A stretch of 64,000 nt of DNA from Providencia rettgeri (GCF_041075285.1 NZ_CP163512.1:372001-436000), one strand, 5' to 3'; shown: positions 46,189 through 56,642, counted from the first letter of the stretch. Notes: generated by a model from the sequence alone, not told the origin. A program made the numbers and translations.

Positions 46189-48771
46189 ATGCGCAGTATT
46201 CTAAGACAAAATCATGACAACAGTAACAGTGATGCTCATTTAACCTATTCGCATAATGGGGTACGTACATTTAAATTAAAAAAAATATGTCGTGTTATAA
46301 CTATCGCTATTGTTACTGGAATGGGGAGTAATTATTCCATCGCGAATGATTATTTTAGCCCTAGTTCTTTAAGTATTATTGATGGGCAAAATATTGCAGA
46401 TTTACCTAATCTTGATCAATTTTCTAGTCCTGGTGGTCAAATTGCGGGTGAATACCATGTAGATGTTATTGTAAATGGTGTTTTAGTGGATTCGAAAAAA
46501 ATTGAGTTTATTAAAAGTGAGCATTCAAATCAGCTAATACCCGTTATAACCAAAAAAGAATTAGCTATTTGGGGAGTCAAGGTTAACGCTATCCCAAAAC
46601 TAACTGCGTTATCGGCTAATCAAGAAGTGGGGGAACTTAGTGAGCTTATTCCTGATGCAAAAACCACATTGGAATTAACTCAACAAAAATTGAACATCTC
46701 TATTCCTCAAATTGCTATGGATAAGCAGATTTCAGGTGCGGTCCCGTCGAGTCAATGGGAAAATGGTGTTCCAGCGCTTATTTTAAATTACTACTACAGC
46801 GGCTCGAATAACTGGAGTCGAGATAACACAAAAGATACTAATTCACACTATTTCAATTTTCGAAGTACGGCTAACCTAGGCCCTTGGCGACTAAAAAACT
46901 ATTCCACCTATACAAATAATCGTGAAACGCGGGAATGGAGAAATATTGAAACGAGCCTAGAAAGAGGGATTAATTTTTTAAAATCACAATTAGTGATAGG
47001 GGATACGGTAACACCGACAGAAATTTTTGATGGGTTTCAATTTCGCGGTATTCAATTGCAAAGCGATGAAACCATGCTGCCAAGTTCAATGAGAGGCTTT
47101 GCCCCTGTTATAAGAGGTATCGCACAAAGTAATGCAGAAGTTACAGTAAAACAGAATAATTATGTAATTTATCAGTCGTATGTTTCTCCTGGTGCGTTTG
47201 AGATAGATGATTTATATCCAACAGGCACCAGCGGTGACTTGACGGTTATAATTAAAGAAGCGGATGGATCTGAGCGTTCTTTTATTGTGCCATTTTCCTC
47301 TATTGCAATTATGCAACGGGAAGGGCAGCTTAAATATTCATTAACAGGAGGGAAATATAAATCTAGCTCTGCGGGTGAATTAGAACCCGATTTTCTTCAG
47401 TCGACGTTTATTTATGGCTTACCAAAAGGTATTACTGGGTATGTTGGTACATTATTATCCAAAAATTACCAATCTTATGCGGTTGGAATAGGGGTAAGTT
47501 TAGGGCGTTTTGGTGCCTTATCAACGGATGTAACTCAGGCTAATAGCCAAAATTTATTAGGTAAAGATGACTCAGATAGTGGTCAATCCTATCGTTTCCA
47601 ATATTCTAAAAATGTTACGACAACAGGGACATCAGTCACATTGGCGAATTACCGCTATTCGACGGAAGGGTATTATTCTTTTAGTGAAGCAAATAGCTAC
47701 CAACCAAAAATCTATCGTGATAACAAGAAGAACCGCTTTCAAATTTCACTAAACCAATCTTTAAATGAATTCGGCAATATTTACTTCTCAAGTTATCAAC
47801 AAGACTATTGGAATCGTTCAGGTAAAGAGCGTTCGTTGAATGCGGGTTACAATAATCATTTTGGCGGTATTACCTACAATTTTAATTACAGTTATTCCGA
47901 TAGCCCTTATCAACGTAAAGCAGACAATCGCTTTTCATTATCGATTACGATCCCATTGGATAACAATCAAAATAATTACACATCTATAAACAGTAGTGTG
48001 ACAACCGATAATAACGGAAATGCGGATGCGATGATGGGGATTAGCGGCACATTGCTTGAGCGCAATAATTTAAATTACTCAGTACAGCAGTCATATGGAA
48101 ATAAACAAACACGGGCGAGTGGTAATGCATCTGCTTCTTATCGAGGGAGCTATGGTATTGCAAATGCAGGATATGGTTATGATAGATATTCACAACGGGC
48201 GAATTATGGTCTAACAGGAGCCATCGTCGCTCATCCATACGGTGTCACATTGGCTCAGCCAATCTATGACTCATTTGCTATTGTAAGAGCGCCAGGCGCT
48301 GAAAATGTGCAAGTATCGAACCGTACGAGTGTCTTAACTGACTCTCGGGGTTATGCAATTGTGCCGTATTTAAATCCTTATACCAAAAACGAAATTTCAT
48401 TAGATGTTGAGACGCTGCCCGATAATGTTGAGTTAAAAAGTAACTCGGTAAGCGTGATACCCACTAAAGGGGCTGCAATTATTGCCAATTATCAAACATA
48501 TGTTGGTTATCGATTACTCTTTAATGTGACACATCAAGGGAAACCTGCGCCATTCGGAGCAATGGCTCAATTCGCACAAAATGACGATCAAAATATGAGC
48601 TCGGGTATTGTGGGGGATAACGGTGAGGTTTACCTCAGTGGAATGCCGGAAAAGGGGCGTTTACACGTTAAGTGGGGTAAGGATTTACAAGCGCAATGTG
48701 TCGCTCAATATCATTTAACGGCAGAACAATTAAAGCAGCACTTACCCGTGTTATCGGTAGATTGTCGTTAA
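46189..48771 (+). CDS. outer-membrane fimbrial usher (second cluster)
   Basis: An 860-residue usher with N-terminal domain (DYFSPSSLSIIDGQNIADLP), beta-barrel with plug segment (AEVTVKQNNYVIYQSYVSPG), and C-terminal domains ending VLSVDCR with a late cysteine pair. The N-terminus is unusual: about 30 polar residues precede the hydrophobic signal segment, an extended leader seen in some ushers. It is 21 bases after the chaperone gene and 20 before the adhesin gene, in one operon. Confidence 0.9.
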   Translation: MRSILRQNHDNSNSDAHLTYSHNGVRTFKLKKICRVITIAIVTGMGSNYSIANDYFSPSSLSIIDGQNIADLPNLDQFSSPGGQIAGEYHVDVIVNGVLVDSKKIEFIKSEHSNQLIPVITKKELAIWGVKVNAIPKLTALSANQEVGELSELIPDAKTTLELTQQKLNISIPQIAMDKQISGAVPSSQWENGVPALILNYYYSGSNNWSRDNTKDTNSHYFNFRSTANLGPWRLKNYSTYTNNRETREWRNIETSLERGINFLKSQLVIGDTVTPTEIFDGFQFRGIQLQSDETMLPSSMRGFAPVIRGIAQSNAEVTVKQNNYVIYQSYVSPGAFEIDDLYPTGTSGDLTVIIKEADGSERSFIVPFSSIAIMQREGQLKYSLTGGKYKSSSAGELEPDFLQSTFIYGLPKGITGYVGTLLSKNYQSYAVGIGVSLGRFGALSTDVTQANSQNLLGKDDSDSGQSYRFQYSKNVTTTGTSVTLANYRYSTEGYYSFSEANSYQPKIYRDNKKNRFQISLNQSLNEFGNIYFSSYQQDYWNRSGKERSLNAGYNNHFGGITYNFNYSYSDSPYQRKADNRFSLSITIPLDNNQNNYTSINSSVTTDNNGNADAMMGISGTLLERNNLNYSVQQSYGNKQTRASGNASASYRGSYGIANAGYGYDRYSQRANYGLTGAIVAHPYGVTLAQPIYDSFAIVRAPGAENVQVSNRTSVLTDSRGYAIVPYLNPYTKNEISLDVETLPDNVELKSNSVSVIPTKGAAIIANYQTYVGYRLLFNVTHQGKPAPFGAMAQFAQNDDQNMSSGIVGDNGEVYLSGMPEKGRLHVKWGKDLQAQCVAQYHLTAEQLKQHLPVLSVDCR

Positions 48772-48791
48772 AAATCAAATAGGTTTTAAAT

Positions 48792-49814
48792 ATGAAGATA
48801 AAACACATTTTTGCGGCTATTAGCATGACACTTATTTCTTTTAATGCTTTAGGTATTGGGCAGTTTCGTGTCAGCTTAGGAGACTTAGAAATTGATGCCG
48901 CAGCGCATAAATTGCCCCGAGAATCAATATTAGGCAATGGTTGGAAACAATTTGATGTCACCCCTAATAGTGAGCTTTGTGTTGCGAAAAGCGCCGGAGA
49001 CTTTAAATTTATTCCTCAAGTTAATGCTCGACCGCTTAGCCTCTCAGTGAATGATGCTTCTGGACGTTATCCCGTATTTAGTACGGGAGTTGATGGTATT
49101 GGTTATGTGATTGGTATCCGCCAGAAGGGAACAAGCCAATGGTTTCCGGTAACTGGAAATGCGGGTGAAGTCAATGCTATTGCGGGATCGAGCGCATTAG
49201 AACTTGAAGCTAGGATGATGTATGTCAAAACGGTGCAAGGGGATATTAAAGGTACGGAACAAACCATAACCCACTTTGACCCTATCAAAGTGCAATGTAT
49301 TGGGAATTTAGACTGGCAAACTTCCGTTGGTGAAATTTTACCTGCTTCAACCTTAATATCGTGGGCTCAACGATCTTGCCAGATATCTTCACCGCGGCAA
49401 TCGGTAGACTTAGGTGTTCATGATATTGCTAAAATCCGTGCTTTGAATATTGGGGATACATTTGGTCAGGCTCAGCAGTCAATTACGATTCATTGTCCAA
49501 CTATGATGTCAGTGGCTTACACGATTGCTGATAATTTGCATCCAAACAATATCAATACTGACATTATTTACCTTGAAAATGAGCATGAAAAACCTGGATT
49601 TGCTTTACGTGTTTATGAGGTCGGAAAATCCGTTCCTTTAAAACTTGGGGGAGATCGGTCTTTATCAAGTAATCATGTTTATTCGCTATTAGAAAAAAGC
49701 AGTTTAAATCCAACGGTAACGAAAACCTTTGAGTTTAAATACGTTAAAACAGCCAATGAAATTAAAGCGGGCAATGGTAATGCACAAGTGACCGTCACAC
49801 TTGTATATAAATAG
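48792..49814 (+). CDS. fimbrial tip adhesin-like protein (second cluster)
   Basis: A 340-residue exported protein with two-domain adhesin layout: an N-terminal part of about 180 residues with cysteines at SELCVAKS and VQCIGNLD, then a pilin-like domain with a cysteine pair (RSCQISS and IHCPTMM) and C-terminus AQVTVTLVYK. The signal peptide is MKIKHIFAAISMTLISFNALG. Its place right after the usher, and its length, fit a tip adhesin. The receptor is unknown. Confidence 0.75.
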   Translation: MKIKHIFAAISMTLISFNALGIGQFRVSLGDLEIDAAAHKLPRESILGNGWKQFDVTPNSELCVAKSAGDFKFIPQVNARPLSLSVNDASGRYPVFSTGVDGIGYVIGIRQKGTSQWFPVTGNAGEVNAIAGSSALELEARMMYVKTVQGDIKGTEQTITHFDPIKVQCIGNLDWQTSVGEILPASTLISWAQRSCQISSPRQSVDLGVHDIAKIRALNIGDTFGQAQQSITIHCPTMMSVAYTIADNLHPNNINTDIIYLENEHEKPGFALRVYEVGKSVPLKLGGDRSLSSNHVYSLLEKSSLNPTVTKTFEFKYVKTANEIKAGNGNAQVTVTLVYK

Positions 49815-49828
49815 TTAAGGCATTTTAA

Positions 49829-50377
49829 ATGAAATATATATTTAACTTATTAATTGCTCTGGCAATATCTCTGGTGTCATTACATGTGCTTGCCGCCGAT
49901 GATAGGGTGAAAGTGAACTTTAGCGGCTCAATAAATGCTTATTCGTGTAATGTGAGTTCTGCGGCACAAAATGTTAATTTAGGTATTTGGTTTTTAGAGG
50001 GGGATGGTAGCAATTTTCCTCGAAACTCTGCAACCGATTGGGTTGAATTTGAGTTAAATTTTAACTGCTTAGGAGGGTATCGGCAAGTGATTGGCGCAAT
50101 AGAAGGTACCCCCTCGACATTAAACCGAAATTTTTTTGCGCTCGATAATATAGAGGGCTCAGCAACTGGAATGGCTATTGAGATAGAAGCCTATTCACCG
50201 GAACGTAAGCGCTGGGAACCGAAAAATCCGAATGAAGTGAGTACGTTAATTGGCATGGCGAATATCACATACGGCAATAATGTTGTTCAACTTCGAGCGC
50301 GCTATAAGCAGTTAGCTAATGTGGCAACCCCAGGGTATGCCAACGCTTCTGTGACCTTCGTGGTACGCAATAATTAA
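49829..50377 (+). CDS. minor fimbrial subunit (second cluster)
   Basis: A 182-residue exported pilin-domain protein. The signal peptide ends HVLAAD. Cysteines at NAYSCNVS and FNCLGGY make the expected disulphide; the end ANASVTFVVRNN is a pilin donor-strand motif. It is 14 bases after the adhesin gene. A minor structural or adaptor role is inferred from position. Confidence 0.8.
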   Translation: MKYIFNLLIALAISLVSLHVLAADDRVKVNFSGSINAYSCNVSSAAQNVNLGIWFLEGDGSNFPRNSATDWVEFELNFNCLGGYRQVIGAIEGTPSTLNRNFFALDNIEGSATGMAIEIEAYSPERKRWEPKNPNEVSTLIGMANITYGNNVVQLRARYKQLANVATPGYANASVTFVVRNN

Positions 50378-50387
50378 GGAGTTGCGT

Positions 50388-50927
50388 GTGAAACAGTTTA
50401 CAATTAAGGTGTATGCCCTTGCTATACTGGCGATGTGTTTTTCCCAGCAAGCGATAAGCTACGATGCCCTATTTAGTGTGACGGGCAGAGTTTCATCTAG
50501 TACGTGTTCATTAGTTTCATCTGACTCACAAAATATTTTCCTGGGAAATCATACGATTGGTGAAAATAATTTTGGTAATAAGAAGGGTTCAAAAACAGAA
50601 CCTATTTATTGGCGATTAGAATTCGATTGTGACAAAAACGAGGAAATATCGATGAGGTTGTCTGGCTCAGCTTATCTTGACGATGCTTTTGCACTAAAGT
50701 TAACATCAGGAACTGGCAGTGCAAAGGGCTTTGGAATATATAACGTTGTAAGTGGTGACGGGGTATCTTATTATCAGTGGGCACTAAATAGAGACTATGT
50801 AATATCCGTAAAAGATGTCAATGGAAAAAGACGAATTTATTTTAAGTCGAATTACGTTCAGATGGAGGAAAATATTGAGCCAGGTAAAGCGAACGCAACC
50901 ATGGAAATACAAATTACCTATAGGTAA
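50388..50927 (+). CDS. minor fimbrial subunit, last gene of second cluster
   Basis: A 179-residue exported pilin-domain protein. The start at GTG 50388 has AAGGAG at a six-base spacing; the TTG at 50382 abuts that site and is less likely. After the signal peptide (to ISYDA) there are cysteines at SSTCSLVS and LEFDCDKN, and the end ATMEIQITYR is typical. It closes the operon and converges on panD across a hairpin. Confidence 0.8.
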   Translation: MKQFTIKVYALAILAMCFSQQAISYDALFSVTGRVSSSTCSLVSSDSQNIFLGNHTIGENNFGNKKGSKTEPIYWRLEFDCDKNEEISMRLSGSAYLDDAFALKLTSGTGSAKGFGIYNVVSGDGVSYYQWALNRDYVISVKDVNGKRRIYFKSNYVQMEENIEPGKANATMEIQITYR

Positions 50928-50939
50928 TTATTTAATGAG

Positions 50940-50974
50940 TACCACCACAATCCTATTTCAGTATTGCGGTGGTA
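50940..50974. terminator. stem-loop between the second fimbrial cluster and panD
   Basis: Arms at 50940-50951 (TACCACCACAAT) and 50963-50974 pair over 11 of 12 positions. It lies between two convergent genes. No long T run follows on either strand, so efficiency is uncertain. Confidence 0.6.
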
Positions 50975-50989
50975 AAACAGTGCAGTCAC

Positions 50990-51370
50990 TTAGGCTACTT
51001 GAACAGGAACGGCTTTAGCAATACGGCTCATCACATTATTTTCATCAAAATAAGCCACTTTGGGTTTATGAAGGCGAGCATCTTCATCCTCCATTTGCAC
51101 ATAGGAGCAAATAATTAGTTTATCGCCAACCGCTGCACGTCGTGCTGCGGCGCCATTGACAGAGATAATTTTTGAACCGCGTTCGCCTGAAATCGCGTAA
51201 GTAGAAAACCGTTCACCATTATCAACGTTATAAATGTCAATGGCTTCGTATTCCAAGATCCCTGCGGCATCCATAAAATCTTGATCGATAGCGCAAGAGC
51301 CTTCGTAGTGTAAATCTGCCTGAGTGACGGTGACTCGATGGAGTTTACCTTGCAACATTCTTCTTAACAT
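50990..51370 (-). CDS. panD: aspartate 1-decarboxylase proenzyme
   Basis: A 126-residue enzyme that makes beta-alanine from aspartate for pantothenate synthesis. It is made as a proenzyme and cuts itself at G24-S25 in the visible GSCAID motif, giving a pyruvoyl group. Length and sequence match E. coli PanD. It lies on the same strand as panC and panB, separated from panC by 301 bases of non-coding DNA. Confidence 0.95.
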   Translation of the reverse strand: MLRRMLQGKLHRVTVTQADLHYEGSCAIDQDFMDAAGILEYEAIDIYNVDNGERFSTYAISGERGSKIISVNGAAARRAAVGDKLIICSYVQMEDEDARLHKPKVAYFDENNVMSRIAKAVPVQVA

Positions 51371-51671
51371 TTTTTCTTCCTTATTCGGTTCACCGCGTTG
51401 TTGGTGGCATTATCTCGCCTTAGGGCTGTTTATTTTTGCTGCTGATTTTTACCGCTAAAAAAAGTCAAAAAACCACCCAAAAAATGGCTAAATGTCCCCG
51501 TTGTACTGACTGATGACGATTTGAATCAATTATTGTCACTAGGGGCTGCCTTAGGGGAGCGAGCCCACAGCTATTCAGACTGCAGCGTTGTTGCCTGCGC
51601 GCATGCAAGTCGTAACGGGTATATCAACGCAGCGAACATATTGCTGTGATAGTGTTATAAGGCTTATTGTT
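51371..51671. other. panD-panC gap with no supported gene
   Basis: About 300 bases, partly less AT-rich than the surroundings. A 66-codon open stretch on the plus strand lacks a start codon and ribosome site, so it was not called. In E. coli the transposase-like yadD lies at this place. A faint resemblance of the part ending ACGGGTATA to enterobacterial intergenic repeats suggests a decayed repeat, at low confidence. Confidence 0.4.
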
Positions 51672-52535
51672 TTATGCAATATCGCGTTTTAGGTCAACTT
51701 GTAAATTGTCAATTAAACGCGTTTGACCTAACCATGCAGCCATTAAAATCACTGCACGTTGACTTGTATTATTGAGAGCTAACAATGTATCAGCGTCACG
51801 AATAAACAGTTCATCAGGGGTAAAACCTGCCTCCCGTAATTGGTGATTCATCTCATCAATAATAACGTCAGATGAGTTTGGCTCCGCCATCAATTTTTCG
51901 CCCGCTTGTTGCATAATTTGATATAGCATTGGCGCAATTTTTAACTCATCAGCGGATAAGTTATTATTACGGGAGCTCAGTGCAAGACCATTTTTCGCTC
52001 TCACAGTTGGAACGCTAATAATTTGTGTGTCAAATGATAAGTCATTGACTAATTTGCGAATTAGTTGCAACTGTTGATAATCCTTCTCACCAAATAACGC
52101 AATATCAGGTTGAACCAAATTAAATAACTTAGTAATAACTGTTGCAACGCCTCTAAAGTGACCAGGGCGACTCGCCCCTTCTAACATAGTTGATAGCTCA
52201 GGCACTTCAACAAAAGTCTGTTTTTCCATGCCTTCAGGGTAGAATTCTTGTGGAGATGGGGCAAAAACTAAGTTCACATCTTTGCGTTTGAGTTTTTCAC
52301 AATCTTCCTGAAGTGTTCGTGGGTAATTGGCTAAATCAGATTGCCTATCAAACTGCATTGGGTTAACAAAAATACTCGCAATAACAATATCGGCTTGCTG
52401 CTTGGCTTGCGCAATCAGTGTCAGGTGGCCGTCATGCAAATTTCCCATGGTTGGGACAATTGCAATGCGTTTACCTTCTTGTTTCCAACGGCGGATTTCG
52501 CGGCGAAGTATCAATGCGGTTTCAACGATAAGCAT
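51672..52535 (-). CDS. panC: pantothenate synthetase
   Basis: A 287-residue enzyme that joins pantoate and beta-alanine with ATP to form pantothenate. The nucleotidyl-transferase motifs are visible: [15 protein letters not shown] (HIGH-like HDGH) and the [13 protein letters not shown] block, then SSRNNNLS. It follows panB by 26 bases on the minus strand, so the two are one operon, with panD further on. AAGGA lies upstream of the ATG. Confidence 0.95.
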   Translation of the reverse strand: MLIVETALILRREIRRWKQEGKRIAIVPTMGNLHDGHLTLIAQAKQQADIVIASIFVNPMQFDRQSDLANYPRTLQEDCEKLKRKDVNLVFAPSPQEFYPEGMEKQTFVEVPELSTMLEGASRPGHFRGVATVITKLFNLVQPDIALFGEKDYQQLQLIRKLVNDLSFDTQIISVPTVRAKNGLALSSRNNNLSADELKIAPMLYQIMQQAGEKLMAEPNSSDVIIDEMNHQLREAGFTPDELFIRDADTLLALNNTSQRAVILMAAWLGQTRLIDNLQVDLKRDIA

Positions 52536-52561
52536 ACAAGTAGTCCTTATATATGAGTTAA

Positions 52562-53353
52562 TTAGGAAAATGAGTGAGCTTCAGCTGGATAAACGCCTGC
52601 TTCAACTTCTTGAATATATAAGCGAATAGCATCTTGCATATTTCCTGCTTGTGCGAGGAAGTTTTTGGCAAATTTAGGGGGGCGAGCTGTAATACCTAAC
52701 GCATCATGCATAACCAGAATTTGCCCGTCTGTCCCATTTCCTGCACCAATACCAATAACAGGTAGTAGGAGCTCTTCTGTGACATGGTTAGCCAATGAAG
52801 TTGGCACACATTCAAGTACTAACAGTTGTATTCCCGCATTTTCAAGAGCTATAGCATCCTTTACTAGCTGATTTGCGGTGATTTCGTCACGACCTTGTAC
52901 TTTATAGCCGCCGAGAACATTGACAGCTTGTGGTGTTAACCCTAAATGTCCACAAACTGCCACTGAGCGCTCAGTCAGCATTTTTACCGTATCACATAGC
53001 CAACTACCGCCTTCGATTTTGATCATATTCGCTCCTGCTTGCATCAGAATGGCTGCATTAGCACAAGCTTGTTCTGGGGTGGCGTAGCTCATAAATGGCA
53101 TGTCCGCGATAATAAAGGCATGTGGCGCGCCTTTACGGACACAGCGAGTGTGGTAGGCAATTTGTTCAATAGTGACAGGCAAGGTGCTAGTTTCACCCTG
53201 AATCGTCATACCTAATGAATCACCAACAAGCATCACTTGAATTCCTTGCTCATAAAATAATTGAGCGAAGCTTGCATCGTAGGCCGTTATGGTTGCAAAT
53301 TTGCGATTGTCTTTTTTGAACTGACATAAATCAGCCAGAGAAATTGGTTTCAT
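52562..53353 (-). CDS. panB: 3-methyl-2-oxobutanoate hydroxymethyltransferase
   Basis: A 263-residue TIM-barrel enzyme that makes ketopantoate from ketoisovalerate and methylene-tetrahydrofolate. Metal-binding and substrate blocks such as [19 protein letters not shown] and [12 protein letters not shown] are conserved. The start at 53353 (MKPISLADL) is chosen because GGAGG precedes it and it matches E. coli; the longer frame is not supported. It is the first gene of panB-panC. Confidence 0.95.
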   Translation of the reverse strand: MKPISLADLCQFKKDNRKFATITAYDASFAQLFYEQGIQVMLVGDSLGMTIQGETSTLPVTIEQIAYHTRCVRKGAPHAFIIADMPFMSYATPEQACANAAILMQAGANMIKIEGGSWLCDTVKMLTERSVAVCGHLGLTPQAVNVLGGYKVQGRDEITANQLVKDAIALENAGIQLLVLECVPTSLANHVTEELLLPVIGIGAGNGTDGQILVMHDALGITARPPKFAKNFLAQAGNMQDAIRLYIQEVEAGVYPAEAHSFS

Positions 53354-53411
53354 TATAATAACCTCCGGAAATGATCTCCCTATGACCACACCTCAGAAGA
53401 GGTTGATTATT

Positions 53412-53903
53412 TTAGGTGTCTATATCCCAAAATGTTAGGCCGTTACGCGGGACGTGTGTGAGTCTTTCTGACAGCGTTTCACCATCAGGAAAAACAAGAG
53501 TAGGGGCAATATCACTGAGCGGATATAACATAAATTCACGCTCTTTTAACCCATAGTGAGGAACTGTTAATCGTGGCGTATTAATAACACGATCACCAAA
53601 AAGCATGATATCGAGATCGAGTGTTCTTGGCCCCCAGCGCTCGTCTTTGCGAACACGACCAAGGTCGAGCTCGATTTGCTGGGTATAATTAAGTAATGCT
53701 TCAGGTTCAAGGGTGGTTTCAAGAAGTACAGCCAAATTTAAAAAATCTGGCTGATCTTGAGGTCCTAAAGGCTTCGTACGATAAATAGGCGAAGTCGCAG
53801 TAACACGGCTACTAGGGATTGCATCTAACGCAGCAATAGCTTGTTGTGCCTGCTTAAGTGGCTCACCAAGGTTGCTTCCTACTGCAATATAGACTTGTTC
53901 CAT
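53412..53903 (-). CDS. folK: HPPK, 2-amino-4-hydroxy-6-hydroxymethyldihydropteridine pyrophosphokinase
   Basis: A 163-residue folate-pathway enzyme that transfers pyrophosphate from ATP to the pterin alcohol. Family blocks include VGSNLGEPLKQA near the N-terminus, the PLGPQDQPDFLN segment and the signature RWGPRTLDLDIMLFG. It begins 14 bases after pcnB ends, on the same strand, as in E. coli. GAGAGAG precedes the start. Confidence 0.95.
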   Translation of the reverse strand: MEQVYIAVGSNLGEPLKQAQQAIAALDAIPSSRVTATSPIYRTKPLGPQDQPDFLNLAVLLETTLEPEALLNYTQQIELDLGRVRKDERWGPRTLDLDIMLFGDRVINTPRLTVPHYGLKEREFMLYPLSDIAPTLVFPDGETLSERLTHVPRNGLTFWDIDT

Positions 53904-53917
53904 AGTGCTCTCTCTAT

Positions 53918-55522
53918 TTATGACGATTTATTCGATTTACGCGCTCCAGAGTGTGAGGCACGTTGTGGGCGATGACGTCGGCGGGTCGGCGCATTGCCTA
54001 ATTCTGAAATCATTTCGCGTTGCTTGGTATTGTTGGCCTGTTGAAAGTCAGCCCACCACAATGCCAATTCTTGCAGTTCATTTCGATGCTCCACATTGGC
54101 TCTAAGCTCTAATAAATCAAACGCGGCACGGAATTTTGGGTGCTCCATTAATTTATTGGCTCGACGACCTTGTCGGCGAGGTAAGCGTAACTGCAACAAC
54201 CAAATATCGCGCATCGTTGTAGTGATACGTTTAGGGATCGCAATGGAACGGCATTGCTCATCTAAAATATCATTCATCGCAAGAGCAAAAGCATCATAGT
54301 ACGCAAGACCACCTTCCTGAGACAGTTTTTCTGCATGCTCAGTTACGGGGTACCATAACATAGCAGCAAATAAAAATGCAGGGTTTACACGTTTATCATT
54401 TTTAAGCCTGAAGTCAGTATTTTTAAGGACCTGCTCAATGATTTTTTCCATTGGCGAATCGCCAATTTCGCTGAAACGGCTCGCCACAACAGGGAACAAT
54501 TGCTCAAATAAACCAAATTTTTTGAGCATTTTGTACGTGGCGTAACCTTGACCTGCTTGCAGTAATTTTAAAGACTCTTCAAATAACCGAGCAGATGGGA
54601 TCTCCCGTAATAAAGGAGCGAGCTGATAGATAGGATCGGCTGTTTTGGGCTCGATAGTCATATTCAGCTTACACGCAAAACGAACTGCCCTTAACATCCT
54701 AACAGGATCTTCACGGTAACGAGTTTCAGGATCACCGATAAGACGAATAACACCTTCTTTAAGGTCTTTTAACCCATTGACGTAGTCACGTAAGGTGAAA
54801 TCTTCAATGTTGTAATACAAACTGTTAACGGTGAAATCACGGCGGATCGCATCTTCCTCAATAGAACCGAAAATGTTATCGCGGAGTAACATGCCGTTTT
54901 GCGCCTGTGCAGACAGGTTTTTATCGTCAGAGGCATTTTGATCATGGTGGCCACGGAAGGTCGCGACTTCAATGATCTCAGGACCAAACATAATATGTGC
55001 TAAGCGGAATCGACGTCCCACAAGACGACAGTTACGAAACAGTTTACGAATTTGCTCGGGTGTTGCGTTTGTCGTGATATCAAAGTCTTTAGGTTTTTGA
55101 CCTAATAATAAATCGCGAACACCGCCGCCGACTAAATAGGCTTCATAGCCATTTTTATTTAAACGATAAAGGACTTTCAACGCATTATCGCTGATATCAC
55201 TGCGGGAAATAGGGTGTTCAGAACGCGGAATAACAGTAATGTTTTCGTTATGTTCGGTTGTCATTGTCGGGAATTTCTCAGGCGAAGGATCGGCACGTTG
55301 AGATTGACGAACCGTTTTTTTAATAGGCGCTGTTTTTGGCGTTTGTTTAGCGTTCCGAGTGTTAGGTGAGGTTTGCACCTGATCGGAGTGAGTGACTGGC
55401 CTTTTACCGTCTGCCGAGGTATCTCGCTGAGTATGCGTGTGCTGCAACACATCTTCACCACTGGAAGCTGTTGTATTGCGAGATAAAATATTACGGCAGA
55501 AATTTGCTACTCGGTTAAAAAT
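53918..55522 (-). CDS. pcnB: poly(A) polymerase I
   Basis: A 534-residue enzyme that adds 3' poly(A) tails and so directs RNA decay. The nucleotidyltransferase core is visible ([24 protein letters not shown]), then [12 protein letters not shown] and an arginine-rich C-terminus. Alignment to E. coli PcnB puts the N-terminus at (I)FNRVANFCR; that codon is ATT (55520-55522), preceded by GAGGTG four bases away. E. coli pcnB is known to start at AUU, so this start is adopted. An extra polar insert of about 80 residues lies between the leader and the catalytic core. The usual upstream gluQ gene is absent. Confidence 0.9.
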   Translation of the reverse strand: MFNRVANFCRNILSRNTTASSGEDVLQHTHTQRDTSADGKRPVTHSDQVQTSPNTRNAKQTPKTAPIKKTVRQSQRADPSPEKFPTMTTEHNENITVIPRSEHPISRSDISDNALKVLYRLNKNGYEAYLVGGGVRDLLLGQKPKDFDITTNATPEQIRKLFRNCRLVGRRFRLAHIMFGPEIIEVATFRGHHDQNASDDKNLSAQAQNGMLLRDNIFGSIEEDAIRRDFTVNSLYYNIEDFTLRDYVNGLKDLKEGVIRLIGDPETRYREDPVRMLRAVRFACKLNMTIEPKTADPIYQLAPLLREIPSARLFEESLKLLQAGQGYATYKMLKKFGLFEQLFPVVASRFSEIGDSPMEKIIEQVLKNTDFRLKNDKRVNPAFLFAAMLWYPVTEHAEKLSQEGGLAYYDAFALAMNDILDEQCRSIAIPKRITTTMRDIWLLQLRLPRRQGRRANKLMEHPKFRAAFDLLELRANVEHRNELQELALWWADFQQANNTKQREMISELGNAPTRRRHRPQRASHSGARKSNKSS

Positions 55523-55947
55523 AGTACACCTCGATGTCATTACCAATGTTCAATAAACAAAATAAGCGGCTAATCATAGCTCACTGACGTTTCTTTGAGA
55601 ATGGTTAAACGAATAAAAGTCATGTCTAATTATTATTTTTATCAATAAAAATTGCTTGGAAAACACGCGAAATTTTCTGACGTTCCTAAGTTATGATATG
55701 GAATGCCTTATTTTAACAGGATTTTATCACAATAGTATTGTGTGTTATCCAAGTTATCACCTGCAAAATACAGGATTAAATTCAATTAAAAATTGACTGA
55801 AAAACAGCCACTCCATTGAGTGCTTAACACTGTATTCGTTTGTTAACCATTAATTTCATCAAAAATGATAGCAAAAATAAGGGATTAATAAAGATACTTA
55901 TTGGGGAGATGAAAAATAGGTGAATTTTTACTGAGCAAAACCCTTAC
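55523..55947. other. pcnB-dksA gap, no gene seen
   Basis: About 425 AT-rich bases with the pcnB promoter. In E. coli gluQ occupies this place; no remnant was recognised. A short near-palindrome (CACAATA-G-TATTGTG, 55728-55742) is the only distinct motif. Confidence 0.5.
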
Positions 55948-55972
55948 AACGGCGCACGCTATATGCGCCGTT
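55948..55972 (-). terminator. stem-loop after dksA
   Basis: A 9-base GC-rich stem (AACGGCGCA at 55948-55956 with 55964-55972) lies 20 bases past the dksA stop. The T run after it is poor, but its position and strength suit a terminator. Confidence 0.65.
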
Positions 55973-55991
55973 TAGGACTCCATCTGAGTAA

Positions 55992-56447
55992 TTAGCCTGC
56001 CATCTGCTTTTCGCGAATTTCAGCTAATGTTTTACAGTCGATACATAAATCAGCGGTAGGACGGGCTTCCAAACGGCGGATACCAATTTCTACACCACAT
56101 GATTCACAGTAGCCAAAGTCGTCATCTTCAACTTTTTTCAGCGTTTTCTCGATTTTCTTAATCAATTTACGTTCACGATCCCGGTTACGTAATTCAAGGC
56201 TGAATTCTTCTTCCTGAGCGGCTCTATCAACGGGGTCTGGAAAGTTAGCTGCCTCATCTTGCATATGAGTAACAGTCCGGTCCACTTCATCTCTGAGTTG
56301 ATTGCGCCATGCTTCGAGAATGAGCTTAAAATGCGCCAATTGGGCTTCGTTCATGTACTCTTCGCCAGCTTTTTCATGATAGGGTTCAACCCCAGCAATG
56401 GCGAGAATGCTTAAGGACGATGTCTTACGTTTTTGCCCTTCTTGCAT
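55992..56447 (-). CDS. dksA: RNA polymerase-binding transcription factor DksA
   Basis: A 151-residue regulator that enters the RNA polymerase secondary channel and, with ppGpp, controls rRNA and amino-acid promoters. The coiled-coil tip residues D71, D74 and A76 and the four zinc cysteines (YCESCG and LCIDCK) are intact. It is nearly identical to E. coli DksA. The start at 56447 (MQEGQ) is supported by AGGAG upstream; the longer frame is an artefact. Confidence 0.97.
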   Translation of the reverse strand: MQEGQKRKTSSLSILAIAGVEPYHEKAGEEYMNEAQLAHFKLILEAWRNQLRDEVDRTVTHMQDEAANFPDPVDRAAQEEEFSLELRNRDRERKLIKKIEKTLKKVEDDDFGYCESCGVEIGIRRLEARPTADLCIDCKTLAEIREKQMAG

Positions 56448-56642
56448 AATGCTTCTCCTACACACGCAAATTTTACAAAAACCCCAAGGGGGAAAATTTA
56501 AGGTCGCTATAAATAACAGAAGAGAGCTCTCTTGGCAATCGTTCATGCAATGAGTTTTGTAATGCTGTGAGGGCGAGCGTGTTTATTCCCTTTTTAGCGC
56601 CCAGAACTCAGCGGCCTCGTACAAAAAACTATTAAAAAAACA

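Noticed and set aside
51371..51671. Plus-strand open stretch ending NGYINAANILL as a small gene
   Set aside because: No start codon, no ribosome site and no recognisable family.
56448..56546. Longer DksA start
   Set aside because: The E. coli-like MQEGQ start at 56447 has AGGAG upstream; the extension has no family support.
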